Of a DNA stretch of 64,000 bases, positions 16,570 to 24,499 are shown one piece after another. Both the position numbers and the translations under genes were made by a program. The DNA comes from Streptomyces asoensis. Lineage in GTDB: Bacteria > Actinomycetota > Actinomycetes > Streptomycetales > Streptomycetaceae. The notes under the pieces are model-generated. The model saw nothing but the letters and a program-made list of their open reading frames with translations, did not search any database and was not told the DNA's origin. Numbering within the stretch: position 1 is the stretch's first letter; every line of letters starts with the position of its first letter. The stretch spans positions 1,426,001 through 1,490,000 of the forward strand of contig NZ_CP049838.1 of the NCBI RefSeq assembly GCF_013085465.1, read 5' to 3'.

Positions 16570-17967
16570 TCACGCGGCGATCCGCTCGGCGCCGTCCGCC
16601 GTGATACCCCGGGTCGAGGCGATCACGCTCTTCAACTTCTTGGACAGTGCCTCATAGAACATGCTCAGCGGAAACTCGTCCGGAAGCACGTCGTCCACGA
16701 GTTTGCGGGGCGGCTGGGTCAGGTCCAGGGCGTCGGGGCCCTTGGCCCACTTGGAGCCCGGGTGCGGGGCGAGGTAGGCGGAGACCAGCTCGTGGGCGGC
16801 GAACCAGTGGACGAGCTTGGGGCGGTCGATGCCGTCGCGGTACAGCTGCTCGATGTCGGCGCACAGCTGGTTGGTGACCTGCGGGGCGCGCTGCCAGTCG
16901 ATGTGCAGCTTGTTGTCGGTCCAGCGGACGACGTCGTGCTTGTGCAGGTAGGCGAAGAGGAGCTGACCGCCGAGGCCGTCGTAGTTGCGTACGCGGTCGC
17001 CGGTGACCGGGAAGCGGAACATGCGGTCGAAGAGGACCGCGTACTGCACGTCACGGGCCTGCGGGACGCCGTCGGCCTCCAGCTTCACGGCCTCCTTGAA
17101 GGCGGTGAGGTCGCAGCGCAGCTCCTCCAGGCCGTACATCCAGAACGGCTGGCGCTGCTTGATCATGAAGGGGTCGAAGGGCAGGTCGCCGTGGCTGTGG
17201 GTGCGGTCGTGGACCATGTCCCACAGGACGAAGGCCTCCTCGCAGCGCTTCTGGTCGTGGACCATGGCGGCGATGTCCTCGGGCAGCGAGAGGCCCAGGA
17301 CGTCGACGGCGGCGTCGGTCACGCGGCGGAAGCGGGCGGCCTCACGGTCGCAGAAGATGCCACCCCAGGAGAAACGTTCCGGCGCCTCACGGACGGCGAT
17401 GGTCTCCGGGAAGAGGACGGCGGAGTTGGTGTCGTAGCCGGCCGTGAAGTCCTCGAAGGTGATGCCGCAGAACAGCGGGTTGTCGTAGCGGGTGCGCTCC
17501 AGCTCGGCCAGCCACTCCGGCCAGACCATGCGCAGCACGACCGCTTCCAGGTTGCGGTCCGGGTTGCCGTTCTGCGTGTACATCGCGAAGACGACCAGGT
17601 GCTGGAGGCCGTCGCGACGGTTCGCGGCGGGCTGGAAGGCCAGCAGCGAGTCGAGGAAGTCCGGCACCTCGAAGCCGCCGTCGGCCCAGACCCGCAGGTC
17701 CTTGGCGAGTGCCCGGTGGTAGTCGGCGTCGTGCGGGAGCAGCGGGGACAGCTCCTCGACGGCCTCGATCACCCGCAGGACCGCCTGCTCGGCGTCCGTG
17801 CGCAGCGGTGCGCCCTCGGCCGCGAAGTCGATCGACCCGTCCTTCGACTGCCAGGGCCGGATCCGCTCCACCGCATCCTTGAGCACGCGCCACGCCGGGT
17901 GCTCAACCACCCTGTCCGCCGGAGGAACCTGCTCCCCCGTAGCCGCCTGCACAAGAATTTCCGTCAT
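16570..17967 (-). CDS. DUF6421 family protein, first gene of the operon
   Basis: A 465-residue soluble protein starting MTEILVQAATGEQVPPADRV. I recognise it as the family called DUF6421, whose function I do not know. The motif HDRTHSHGD at about residues 251-259 clusters three His and two Asp and looks like a metal site. QKRCEEAFVLWDMVHDRTHS and a conserved C-terminal half rich in aromatic residues (FWMYGLEELRCDLTAF, LHKHDVVRWTDNKLHIDW) support an enzyme with mostly helical structure. GAAGGATGGG precedes the ATG. Coupling to an SDR and a PLP lyase suggests a biosynthetic or degradative route involving an amino acid. Confidence 0.85.
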   Translation of the reverse strand: MTEILVQAATGEQVPPADRVVEHPAWRVLKDAVERIRPWQSKDGSIDFAAEGAPLRTDAEQAVLRVIEAVEELSPLLPHDADYHRALAKDLRVWADGGFEVPDFLDSLLAFQPAANRRDGLQHLVVFAMYTQNGNPDRNLEAVVLRMVWPEWLAELERTRYDNPLFCGITFEDFTAGYDTNSAVLFPETIAVREAPERFSWGGIFCDREAARFRRVTDAAVDVLGLSLPEDIAAMVHDQKRCEEAFVLWDMVHDRTHSHGDLPFDPFMIKQRQPFWMYGLEELRCDLTAFKEAVKLEADGVPQARDVQYAVLFDRMFRFPVTGDRVRNYDGLGGQLLFAYLHKHDVVRWTDNKLHIDWQRAPQVTNQLCADIEQLYRDGIDRPKLVHWFAAHELVSAYLAPHPGSKWAKGPDALDLTQPPRKLVDDVLPDEFPLSMFYEALSKKLKSVIASTRGITADGAERIAA

Positions 17968-18255
17968 GTCCCATCCTTCACTGGAGAAGCTCACGTCAGG
18001 ACACCGTATGCATATGAGGATTCCTCCAGCAAGTGGGACCTCCGGAAATTATCCTGCGCTCCCGCATCTTCACCGCACTTTTTCCTGCCTGACACGGAGG
18101 ATGCGGCTACTTCCGCTAGTGCCTGTCCAGCGGGTCGGATCTTCGGCCCGGGCGGGTAGAGGAACCCTCGGTGCACGCTCATGTCCTTGACGGCCCCCGG
18201 GCCACTAGGCTGCGTGCTCCTCCAGCCCAAACCGTCGACGGAAGCGGGTCGCGCC

Positions 18256-18939
18256 TTGAACTTCCTCACCATCGGTCACCGCGGAGTCATGGGTGTCGAG
18301 CCCGAGAACACCCTGCGTTCCTTCGTCGCCGCGGAGCACGCAGGCCTGGACGTCATCGAACTCGATCTGCATCTGAGCAAAGACGGTGCTCTGGTGGTCA
18401 TGCACGACCCCGATGTGGACCGTACGACCGACGGGACCGGGCCCATCGCCGACCAGACGCTCGCGGAGCTGCGGACCCTCGACGCGGGCCGCGGCGAGCG
18501 CGTGCCGTTCTTCGAGGAGGTCCTGGACGCCGTGCGGCTCCCGCTCCAGGCCGAGATCAAGGACGTCCAGGCCGCGCGGGCGCTGGCCGAGGTGATGCAC
18601 GCGCGGGATCTGGTGGACCGCGTGGAGGTGTCCTCCTTCCACGACGAGGCCGTCGCCGAGATCGCGCGCCTCGTCCCCGGGGTCCGCACCGCGCTCATCG
18701 GCAGCCGCTACGGCCTCGACGTCGTCGACCGCGCGGTGGAGGCCGGCGCGGCGACGGTCTGCCTCAACCTGCGCCGGCTCACCCTGGAGATCGTCGAGGA
18801 GGCGCGGAAGCGGGACCTGCGCATCATCGGCTGGGTGGTCAACACACAGGACCAGCTGCGGCTCGTCCGCGCCCTGGAACTCGACGGCGCGACCACCGAC
18901 TACCCCGAGATCAGGCGCACGGGCCGCTTCACGGCGTAG
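18256..18939 (+). CDS. Glycerophosphodiester phosphodiesterase family protein
   Basis: A 227-residue TIM-barrel protein with the GDPD signature: HRG at residues 8-10, EPENTL, ELDLHLSKDG, HDPDVDRTTDG, and later LQAEIKD and GWVVNTQ. It hydrolyses glycerophosphodiesters to glycerol-3-phosphate and an alcohol. The TTG at 18256 is the best start because the first strand LTIGHRG begins immediately after it and GGAAGCGGG lies about 8 nt upstream. No signal peptide, so cytoplasmic. The 288-bp region upstream is shared with the divergent DUF6421 operon. Confidence 0.9.
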   Translation: MNFLTIGHRGVMGVEPENTLRSFVAAEHAGLDVIELDLHLSKDGALVVMHDPDVDRTTDGTGPIADQTLAELRTLDAGRGERVPFFEEVLDAVRLPLQAEIKDVQAARALAEVMHARDLVDRVEVSSFHDEAVAEIARLVPGVRTALIGSRYGLDVVDRAVEAGAATVCLNLRRLTLEIVEEARKRDLRIIGWVVNTQDQLRLVRALELDGATTDYPEIRRTGRFTA

Positions 18940-18954
18940 GACAGGTCCTGGCGG

Positions 18955-19494
18955 TCAGGCGAGTTCCTTGACCAGCAGCTCGAACTGGAGGTCGTCGCGC
19001 TGCGGAATGCCGAAGCGCTCGTCGCCGTAGGGGAAGGGGGTCATGCGACCGGTGCGCCGGTAGCCGCGACGCTCGTACCAGGCTATGAGGTCCTCGCGTA
19101 CGGAGATCACGGTCATGTGCATCTCGGTGACGCCCCAGTTCTCGCGGGCCTGCCGCTCGGCCTCCGCCATGACCGTCTTGCCGAGGCCGGCGCCCTGGAC
19201 CGTGGGGCTGACGGCGAACATGCCGAAGTAGGCGTGGCCGCCGCGGTGTTCCAGCTGACAGCAGGCGACGATCCGGCCCTGCTGCTCGACGATGAGCAGC
19301 CTGCTGTCCGGCGCCTTGATGACCGCGAGCACACCGTCGGGGTCGGTCCGCTGCCCCTGGAGGATGTCTGCCTCGGTCGTCCACCCGGCCCGGCTGGCGT
19401 CTCCCCGGTAGGCCGACTCGATGAGCGCGACGAGCGCGTCCACGTCGGTGTCGACGGCGTCGCGAAAGGTGAATTCGGTGGCGGCGGTGTCCAT
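18955..19494 (-). CDS. GNAT family N-acetyltransferase
   Basis: The 179-residue protein has the GNAT fold: an N-terminal FTFRDAVDTDVDALVALIESAY, the acetyl-CoA loop in VSPTVQGAGLGKTVMAEAER (Q/R-x-x-G-x-G/A variant) and YERRGYRRTGRM near the C-terminus. The ATG at 19494 follows GGAGAACGCC. The acceptor substrate is unknown. Its start is 74 nt from the divergent VOC gene. Confidence 0.92.
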   Translation of the reverse strand: MDTAATEFTFRDAVDTDVDALVALIESAYRGDASRAGWTTEADILQGQRTDPDGVLAVIKAPDSRLLIVEQQGRIVACCQLEHRGGHAYFGMFAVSPTVQGAGLGKTVMAEAERQARENWGVTEMHMTVISVREDLIAWYERRGYRRTGRMTPFPYGDERFGIPQRDDLQFELLVKELA

Positions 19495-19568
19495 GCGGGC
19501 GTTCTCCGGTCTCTGACTCGGCTGGGGCATCGCCGAGCGTAGACCCTGCGCCGGTAGGCTCCGGCTGC

Positions 19569-19961
19569 ATGGTGCACGTACTCAGCAGTAGGACCCTGCT
19601 CCGGCCGACCGACCCCGAGCGTTCCCGTGCCTTCTACGGCGAGCAGCTGGGCCTGGCGGTCTACCGCGAGTTCGGGACGGGGCCGGAGCGCGGGGTCGTC
19701 TACTTCCTCGGCGGCGGTTTCCTCGAGGTCTCGGGCCGCTCGGAGACACCGCCGGATCCCGCCGTACGGCTGTGGCTTCAAGTGACGGACGTGGCGGCGG
19801 CGCACGACGAGCTGCGTGCCCAGGGGGTGGAGATCGTCCGGCCGCCGGTCCGCGAGCCGTGGGGGCTGCTCGAGATGTGGATCGCGGATCCGGACGGCAC
19901 GCCGATCGTCCTGGTGGAGGTGCCGGCGGACCATCCGATCCGGTACCGGCCGGGGATCTGA
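19569..19961 (+). CDS. VOC family protein (glyoxalase-like), probably leaderless
   Basis: A 130-residue single VOC domain: VLSSRTLLRPTDPERSRAFY at the start, FLGGGFLEVSG and MWIADPDGTPIVLVEVP at the end. The likely metal or substrate-facing residues are in these segments. A -10-like TAGGCT at 19555-19560 stands 8 nt before the ATG and there is no ribosome-binding site, so the mRNA is probably leaderless. Substrate unknown. The neighbour at 20466 is a two-domain VOC protein, but the two are separated by a repeat-rich gap. Confidence 0.88.
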   Translation: MVHVLSSRTLLRPTDPERSRAFYGEQLGLAVYREFGTGPERGVVYFLGGGFLEVSGRSETPPDPAVRLWLQVTDVAAAHDELRAQGVEIVRPPVREPWGLLEMWIADPDGTPIVLVEVPADHPIRYRPGI

Positions 19962-20092
19962 GACGACCCGTCCCGGTCGGGGATCTGAGCTGGTCCGGTA
20001 CCGACCGGGGGCGAGTCCGAGGCGCGGTGCGGGGGGGGAGAGAGAGACACCTGAGGACGGGCGGATCCGGGGCGGGGCGAAGACCTGAAGGG

Positions 20093-20200
20093 CCCCGCCA
20101 GCCCCGTTCACCCCGCCAGCCCCGTTCACCCCGCTGGCCCCGCCAGCCCCGTTCACCCCGCTGGCCCCGCCAGCCCCGCTGGCCCCGGCGACCCCGCTGG
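20093..20200. repeat. Tandem 9-bp modular repeat
   Basis: Twelve consecutive 9-bp blocks, each CCCCG plus four variable bases. The modules are CCCCGCCAG, CCCCGTTCA, CCCCGCTGG and one CCCCGGCGA. The order is partly regular (CCAG-TTCA pairs alternate with CTGG), which points to slippage or unequal exchange. It lies between two VOC genes. Confidence 0.85.
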
Positions 20201-20283
20201 GCCGACGAAGACCGACCCGGGTCGGCCGGGTCGGCCCCGCCGGCCCGGGTCGGTCTTCGTCGGCCCGGGTCGGTCTTCGTCGG
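20201..20283. repeat. Inverted repeat with duplicated right arm
   Basis: Bases 20201-20221 are a perfect 21-bp inverted repeat of 20244-20264. The first 20 bp of that right arm are repeated immediately at 20264-20283. The left arm can therefore pair with either copy, giving two alternative hairpins with loops of 22 or about 42 nt. Confidence 0.8.
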
Positions 20284-20465
20284 TCGCCTGTGGGCGCCTG
20301 GCCGTGCCCGGCGGGCAGCCGGGGTGGCCGGGGTGGTTCAGCGGCGGGTCGTCGGGGCCATCTGGGCAGGCCGGACCGTGTTTCGTGGGCCTCGGCGGCC
20401 ACCGGATGCCGTGGCGCGGACCGAGGCATAGCGTGCTGAAGGGGGTCCCTTTCGGAAGGAACGCC

Positions 20466-21230
20466 ATGAAGCTCGACGCGCCCGTGCCCGGCGGGCCCTG
20501 CTGGGCCGAGCTGGGGACCAGTGACCTGGAGGCGGCGAAGCGGTTCTACGCGGAGCTCTTCGGCTGGCGCGCTGAGACGGATCCGCGTCAGGAGGCGGGT
20601 GGCTACACGGTCGCGCACCTCGGCGAAGCGGCCGTCGCCGCGCTCAGCCCCCTGTACCAGGAGGCACAGCCCTGTGCCTGGAACGTGTCGTTCGCGGTGA
20701 CCGACGCGGATGTCAGCGCGCGGCTGCTCACGGAGGCCGGGGGCAAGGTGCTGGTCGGCCCGATGGACGTCTTCGACGTGGGTCGTTTCGTGGTCGCCCT
20801 CGATCCGGGCGGTGCCGCGTTCCAGTTGTGGCAGGCGCGGGCCTTCCCGGGCGCCGGGCTGTTCAACGCGCCCGGCTCGCTCGGCTGGGTCGAGCTGCTG
20901 ACCCGCGATCGCCACCGGGCGGAGACCTTCTACACCACGGTGTTCGGCTGGACCGTCCGCTCCTCGGAGAACTACCTCCAGTGGGGCGTCGGCGGCGCGG
21001 ACTTCGGCGGCATGATCACGATGGACGAGAAGTTCCCGCCCGAGGTCCCCCCGCACTGGCTGCCGTACTTCGCGGTGGCGGACGTGGAGGAGTCCACCCG
21101 GACGGCGGTGGAGGCGGGCGGCACCGCGCTGATGGAACCGACCTCGGTGCCGGCCGGTCCGCGGATCGCCGTACTGCGCGACCCGCAGGGCGCGGTGTTC
21201 GGCGTGTACCGGGCGGGAGACGAGAAGTGA
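20466..21230 (+). CDS. Two-domain VOC family protein
   Basis: A 254-residue protein made of two VOC halves. The first begins GGPCWAELGTSDLEAAKRFY and the second GSLGWVELLTRDRHRAETFY; each ends with a Gln/Phe-rich strand (GGAAFQLWQA; GAVFGVYRAG). This pattern is typical of the streptomycete proteins often called hydroxylase or 27-kDa antigen CFP30B-like. Metal ligands are not conserved enough to name a reaction. GGAAGGAACG precedes the ATG well. The gene lies just after the repeat-rich gap. Confidence 0.9.
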   Translation: MKLDAPVPGGPCWAELGTSDLEAAKRFYAELFGWRAETDPRQEAGGYTVAHLGEAAVAALSPLYQEAQPCAWNVSFAVTDADVSARLLTEAGGKVLVGPMDVFDVGRFVVALDPGGAAFQLWQARAFPGAGLFNAPGSLGWVELLTRDRHRAETFYTTVFGWTVRSSENYLQWGVGGADFGGMITMDEKFPPEVPPHWLPYFAVADVEESTRTAVEAGGTALMEPTSVPAGPRIAVLRDPQGAVFGVYRAGDEK

Positions 21231-21273
21231 ACGTCGACGGGTGGCGTGGTCCGGTCCCGCGTCGACGCGGCGC

Positions 21274-21993
21274 TCAGACCCGCAACGCCCGCATGTGCCC
21301 CTCGAGTCGGCTCAACAACTCGCCCAACAGATCGGCCAGTTCGCCCTGGCGGTCGTCGTCCAGGGCGGACAGCACGGCACTCTCGTAGACGAGCTGCTCG
21401 GGCATGATGCCGTCGACGAGGTCACGCCCGGCGTCCGTGAGGCGGAGGTGGGCGACCCGGCGGTCCCGGCTGTCGACGCGACGTTCCACCAGTCCGCGCT
21501 CGGTGAGTTGCTTGAGCCGCTTGGTGACGGCCGCCCCGGAGGAGAAGGTCTCACGGGCCAGTTCGCCGGGAGTCAGCTCATGGCCGGTGCGGCGCAGCGC
21601 GCCGAGCAGGTCGAACTCCGCACGGCTCAGGCCGGCCCGCCGCAGGGGGGCGTCCTCGGCCTGCTGGAGGAGCGCGGCGCAGCGGTTGACGCGGCCGATG
21701 ATCTCCATGGGGCCGGTGTCGAGGTCGGGCCGCACCGTCTGCCACTGCCGTACGACGGCAGCGACGGTGTCGTTCCGTACCGGCTGTCCCGGCCGTACCG
21801 GGTCGCCGGTGCCTGTCCGGCCACCGCTCCCCCGCGTGCCCCCGCTCCCCCGCGTGCCCCCGCTCCCCCGCCCGTCGCCGCTCCTGGGGCGGTCACCGGT
21901 GGTTCCGGGGTCGTCGGCCGTCGGTTCCGCCCCGGTCGCCGGTCCTTCCCCCGTCCCGTTCCCGGCCGCCGCCCGTCCCTGCGTCGCCGTCAT
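21274..21993 (-). CDS. MarR family regulator with low-complexity N-terminus
   Basis: The 239-residue protein has a winged-helix MarR domain in its C-terminal 150 residues (MEIIGRVNRCAALLQQAEDA; LSRAEFDLLGALRR; TFSSGAAVTKRLKQLTERGLVERR, with the wing RDRRVAHLRLTDAG). The first about 65 residues are Gly/Arg/Thr-rich with repeated GSGGTR units and are probably disordered; MarR proteins normally lack this. The ATG at 21993 overlaps the FUSC stop (ATGA) and has GGAGGACG upstream, so the two genes are translationally coupled. It probably senses a phenolic or drug-like ligand and controls the transporter. Confidence 0.88.
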   Translation of the reverse strand: MTATQGRAAAGNGTGEGPATGAEPTADDPGTTGDRPRSGDGRGSGGTRGSGGTRGSGGRTGTGDPVRPGQPVRNDTVAAVVRQWQTVRPDLDTGPMEIIGRVNRCAALLQQAEDAPLRRAGLSRAEFDLLGALRRTGHELTPGELARETFSSGAAVTKRLKQLTERGLVERRVDSRDRRVAHLRLTDAGRDLVDGIMPEQLVYESAVLSALDDDRQGELADLLGELLSRLEGHMRALRV

Positions 21994-23717
21994 CGCCGTA
22001 CGTCCTCCGCTCCCGTGCTCGCGTCCCGGTCCAGGAGCAGCCCCTGGCGCCGTACCGTCGCCGCGAGCGTACGGTGTCCGGACTGTTCGGCCGACACGAC
22101 CCGCTCCGCGGGCAGCGCCCGCTGCCACCACTCGCCGGACGCGGCGTCGGCGGTGGCGCGCAGGTCGACCAACGCGGCGGCGAGGCCGCGGCGGGCGGAC
22201 TCCAGGGCGCCGGGGGCGGGGCGCGGCTCCGCCACGAGACGGGCGGCCTGCTCGCGGGCCCGTTCGACGGCCGTCAGGGCGTGTCCGAGGCGGTCGCCGG
22301 CCCTGCGGTTGGTGACGGCGACCGCGGCGACGAAGCCGACCACGGCGCCGACGAGCGTGTCCACCAGTCGCTCGGTGATCAGCCGACCCGGGTCCTGGAC
22401 CTGCGCGAACTCGGTGATGAGCAGGGCCATCGGGGTCACGCAGACGCTGCCGAGCCAGTAGTTGCGACTGATCAGCGCCTCGGCGCCGAAGTTCAGGGCG
22501 AGGCAGATCAGGACGAGGGCGGCCTGCGTGAGATGGGCGAGCGGCACGAGCGCGGCGAAGGCGAGCACGCCGACCAGGTTGCCGACGACGCGCTGGACTC
22601 CGCGGCTCCAGGTCAGCGTGATGTTCGCCTGGTAAAGGGATGCGGCGGTGACCAGGGCCCAGTAGGGGCGGCCGACACCGAGGGCGAGGGAGGCGTATCC
22701 GGCGAGGGCGCAGCCGAGGGCGGTGCGTGCGGCGATCGGCGCGAGGGGGCCGAGGCGGAGCCACAGCGGCGGACGGCCGGTGGCGAGTTCGGCGTCGACG
22801 CCGAGGAGTTCGTCGTCGTCCACCAGGTCGTCCGGGTGCGGAACCGGGCCGGTGCCGCGCAGGTCCCGGGCCCAGTCGCGCAGCCGCTTCGGGTCGGTGT
22901 CGGCGGGGGCGGCGAGGGCGATCTCGGCGCGGACGAGGAGACGTTCCAGGGCCCGGCGGGTGTCCGTGGCGCGGGCCGACAGCAGGGTCTGCCAGCCGCC
23001 GTGCACGGCGGCGGCCGCGGCTGCGCGGGTCCGGGCGTGACCGTCGCCGGTGCCGTCCGTGGCGGCGTGGGCGGCGGCCGCGTCCAGGGCGTGGGCGGTG
23101 GCGCGGCGCTCGGGGCCGTGCGGCCGCAGCAGCCCGGGCGCCATGCCGATCAGCCAGGCCCAGGCTCCCGCGGCGAGTGCCAGTCCCAGATGGCCGGGGA
23201 CCTGCCCGAGGGTCTGCGGGATGAACAGTGCGGCGGAGGTGATGAAGGTGAGGACGACGTTGGCGGGCGGACCGAGGCGGGTCGCGTCACAGAGGGCCTT
23301 CTGCGCTGCCGCGAGCAGGGCGCCGACGGTGACCAGGGCGACGGCGTCGGTGGTCAGCGAGGCCGCGAGCAGGGCGACCGCCAGGCCGACGGTCATGCCC
23401 AGTACCACCCAGGCCAGGACACGGGCCCGGGCCGCGTAGGGGCGGTTGTGGGCGTACAGGGCGCACAGCGACCCGGCCATCGTGTACATCGCCAGGTCCA
23501 GCCGCCCGAGGGCCAGCAGGATCAGGTTCGGCGGGGCGACGGCGGCGATCACGCTCAGGGCGGGCTTGAACCAGATGTCGGAGGGCCGGCCGAGGCGCAG
23601 TACTCCGGCGATCGGGAGGCGGCGTCCCGGGCGCTGCCCGCGCCGACGGCCGTGCTGCCCGCCGCGCGGTTCGGGGCGGGGTTCGGGGCGGGGGCGCTGA
23701 GGGGTCGCACTGCTCAT
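21990..23717 (-). CDS. FUSC family membrane protein (aromatic acid exporter-like)
   Basis: A 575-residue protein with two blocks of membrane helices: residues about 50-190 (PPNLILLALGRLDLAMYTM, VLAWVVLGMTVGLAVALLA) and about 330-480 (AARTALGCALAGYASLALGV, GVLAFAALVPLAHL), separated by a cytoplasmic region. The second block has the FUSC-type sequence RPYWALVTAASLYQANITLTWSRGVQRV. Members export aromatic acids or other toxic organics. The N-terminus is very Arg/Pro-rich. It is coupled to the MarR gene. Tandem direct repeats and a small palindrome lie just upstream (23723-23769). Confidence 0.88.
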   Translation of the reverse strand: MSSATPQRPRPEPRPEPRGGQHGRRRGQRPGRRLPIAGVLRLGRPSDIWFKPALSVIAAVAPPNLILLALGRLDLAMYTMAGSLCALYAHNRPYAARARVLAWVVLGMTVGLAVALLAASLTTDAVALVTVGALLAAAQKALCDATRLGPPANVVLTFITSAALFIPQTLGQVPGHLGLALAAGAWAWLIGMAPGLLRPHGPERRATAHALDAAAAHAATDGTGDGHARTRAAAAAAVHGGWQTLLSARATDTRRALERLLVRAEIALAAPADTDPKRLRDWARDLRGTGPVPHPDDLVDDDELLGVDAELATGRPPLWLRLGPLAPIAARTALGCALAGYASLALGVGRPYWALVTAASLYQANITLTWSRGVQRVVGNLVGVLAFAALVPLAHLTQAALVLICLALNFGAEALISRNYWLGSVCVTPMALLITEFAQVQDPGRLITERLVDTLVGAVVGFVAAVAVTNRRAGDRLGHALTAVERAREQAARLVAEPRPAPGALESARRGLAAALVDLRATADAASGEWWQRALPAERVVSAEQSGHRTLAATVRRQGLLLDRDASTGAEDVRR

Positions 23718-23722
23718 ACCAA

Positions 23723-23769
23723 CTAATTTAGCATGTGTTTTACCCGTGAAATATTACCCGCGAAATATC
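23723..23769. promoter_or_regulatory. Candidate control region of the FUSC-marR operon
   Basis: Unusually AT-rich for this genome. CTAATTTAG (23723-23731) is a small perfect palindrome just upstream of the FUSC start. ACCCGTGAAATATT (23742-23755) and ACCCGCGAAATATC (23756-23769) are back-to-back direct repeats differing at 2 of 14 positions. A regulator binding as adjacent dimers is a reasonable guess. Confidence 0.5.
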
Positions 23770-23875
23770 TCGTGCTCCGTCGAATGCCCCCCGTGTACAC
23801 CCTTGCGCCCGCGTGCGCACGGTGTGCCGTGGGCATCGCAACCCTCGATTGCGAACGTCGAGCGGGGAGGTGCGC

Positions 23876-24418
23876 GTGCACGGACCGGCTTCGCCCGGCT
23901 GGCTGCTGGTAGCGCTGTGTGCGGCGACCGGGGCCTACTGCCTGTTGCGGATGCGCAGCGGGGTCGAGGAGCAGCGCAGGGCCGCCGGCGGCGAGGCGCT
24001 GATGGGCTTCGGGATGGCCGCGATGGCCGTGCCCGCGGCCGCGTTCACCCCGCCCGCGTGGGCCTGGCCGGCCTTCGCCGCGATCTTCGGGGCGGCCGCG
24101 CTGCGGGCGCTGTGGGCGGCCCGCGCGAGCGCCCACCACCTGCACCATCTGGTCGGGGCCGGAGCCATGGTCTACATGGCGGCCGTGATGGCCGCCGCGC
24201 CCGCGCACCGGCACGGGCACGGCGGCTCCGGCGTCCCGCTGCTGACGGGGGTGCTGCTGCTGTACTTCACCGGGTACGTCCTGCTCGCCGGGGCCCGGCT
24301 GCTGCCGGTGGCCGGGGCGGGCGGCGCCGCCGTGGCCTGGAGCGACCGGCCCGAGGTGGCGCGGGCGTGCCGGCTGTCGATGGGGATCGGGATGCTCGCC
24401 ATGCTGCTGACGATGTGA
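23876..24418 (+). CDS. DUF5134 membrane protein
   Basis: A 180-residue protein of about five or six membrane helices, beginning MHGPASPGWLLVALCAATGA. The segment SAHHLHHLVGAGAMVYMAAV and the following PAHRHGHGG supply many histidines that could bind metal. I recognise it as the DUF5134 family, whose function is unknown. The GTG at 23876 is preceded by CGGGGAGGTG. It is followed by an M56 peptidase on the same strand 81 nt later. Confidence 0.85.
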   Translation: MHGPASPGWLLVALCAATGAYCLLRMRSGVEEQRRAAGGEALMGFGMAAMAVPAAAFTPPAWAWPAFAAIFGAAALRALWAARASAHHLHHLVGAGAMVYMAAVMAAAPAHRHGHGGSGVPLLTGVLLLYFTGYVLLAGARLLPVAGAGGAAVAWSDRPEVARACRLSMGIGMLAMLLTM

Positions 24419-24499
24419 ACCCAACTCGGGCGTGGTCTGCGTCACTTCGCTGTAACAAGCCGTACCCCTGAGCGGTACGCCGCTCATAGGGTGCTGCTC

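Larger units (their letters stand above)
19962..20465. other. 504-bp repeat-rich intergenic region
   Basis: No credible gene. It contains 12 tandem 9-bp modules (20093-20200), then one inverted-repeat left arm with two tandem right arms (20201-20283). The last 70 bases hold a -10-like TAGCGT and the GGAAGGAA ribosome site of the next gene. All frames across it give low-complexity Arg/Pro/Gly/Ser peptides. Confidence 0.75.

Noticed and set aside
18187..18211. TTGACG followed by TAGGCT as a promoter for the GDPD gene
   Set aside because: The spacer is only 13 nt, too short for a normal housekeeping promoter.
20093..20200. CRISPR or coding collagen-like repeat
   Set aside because: No unique spacers, and the frames that translate the modules lack starts, ribosome sites and conserved flanks.
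21274..22764. A 496-codon minus-strand frame as one fused protein ending in MarR
   Set aside because: Only the last 239 codons make sense; the rest is the FUSC gene read out of frame. The ATGA overlap fixes the MarR start.
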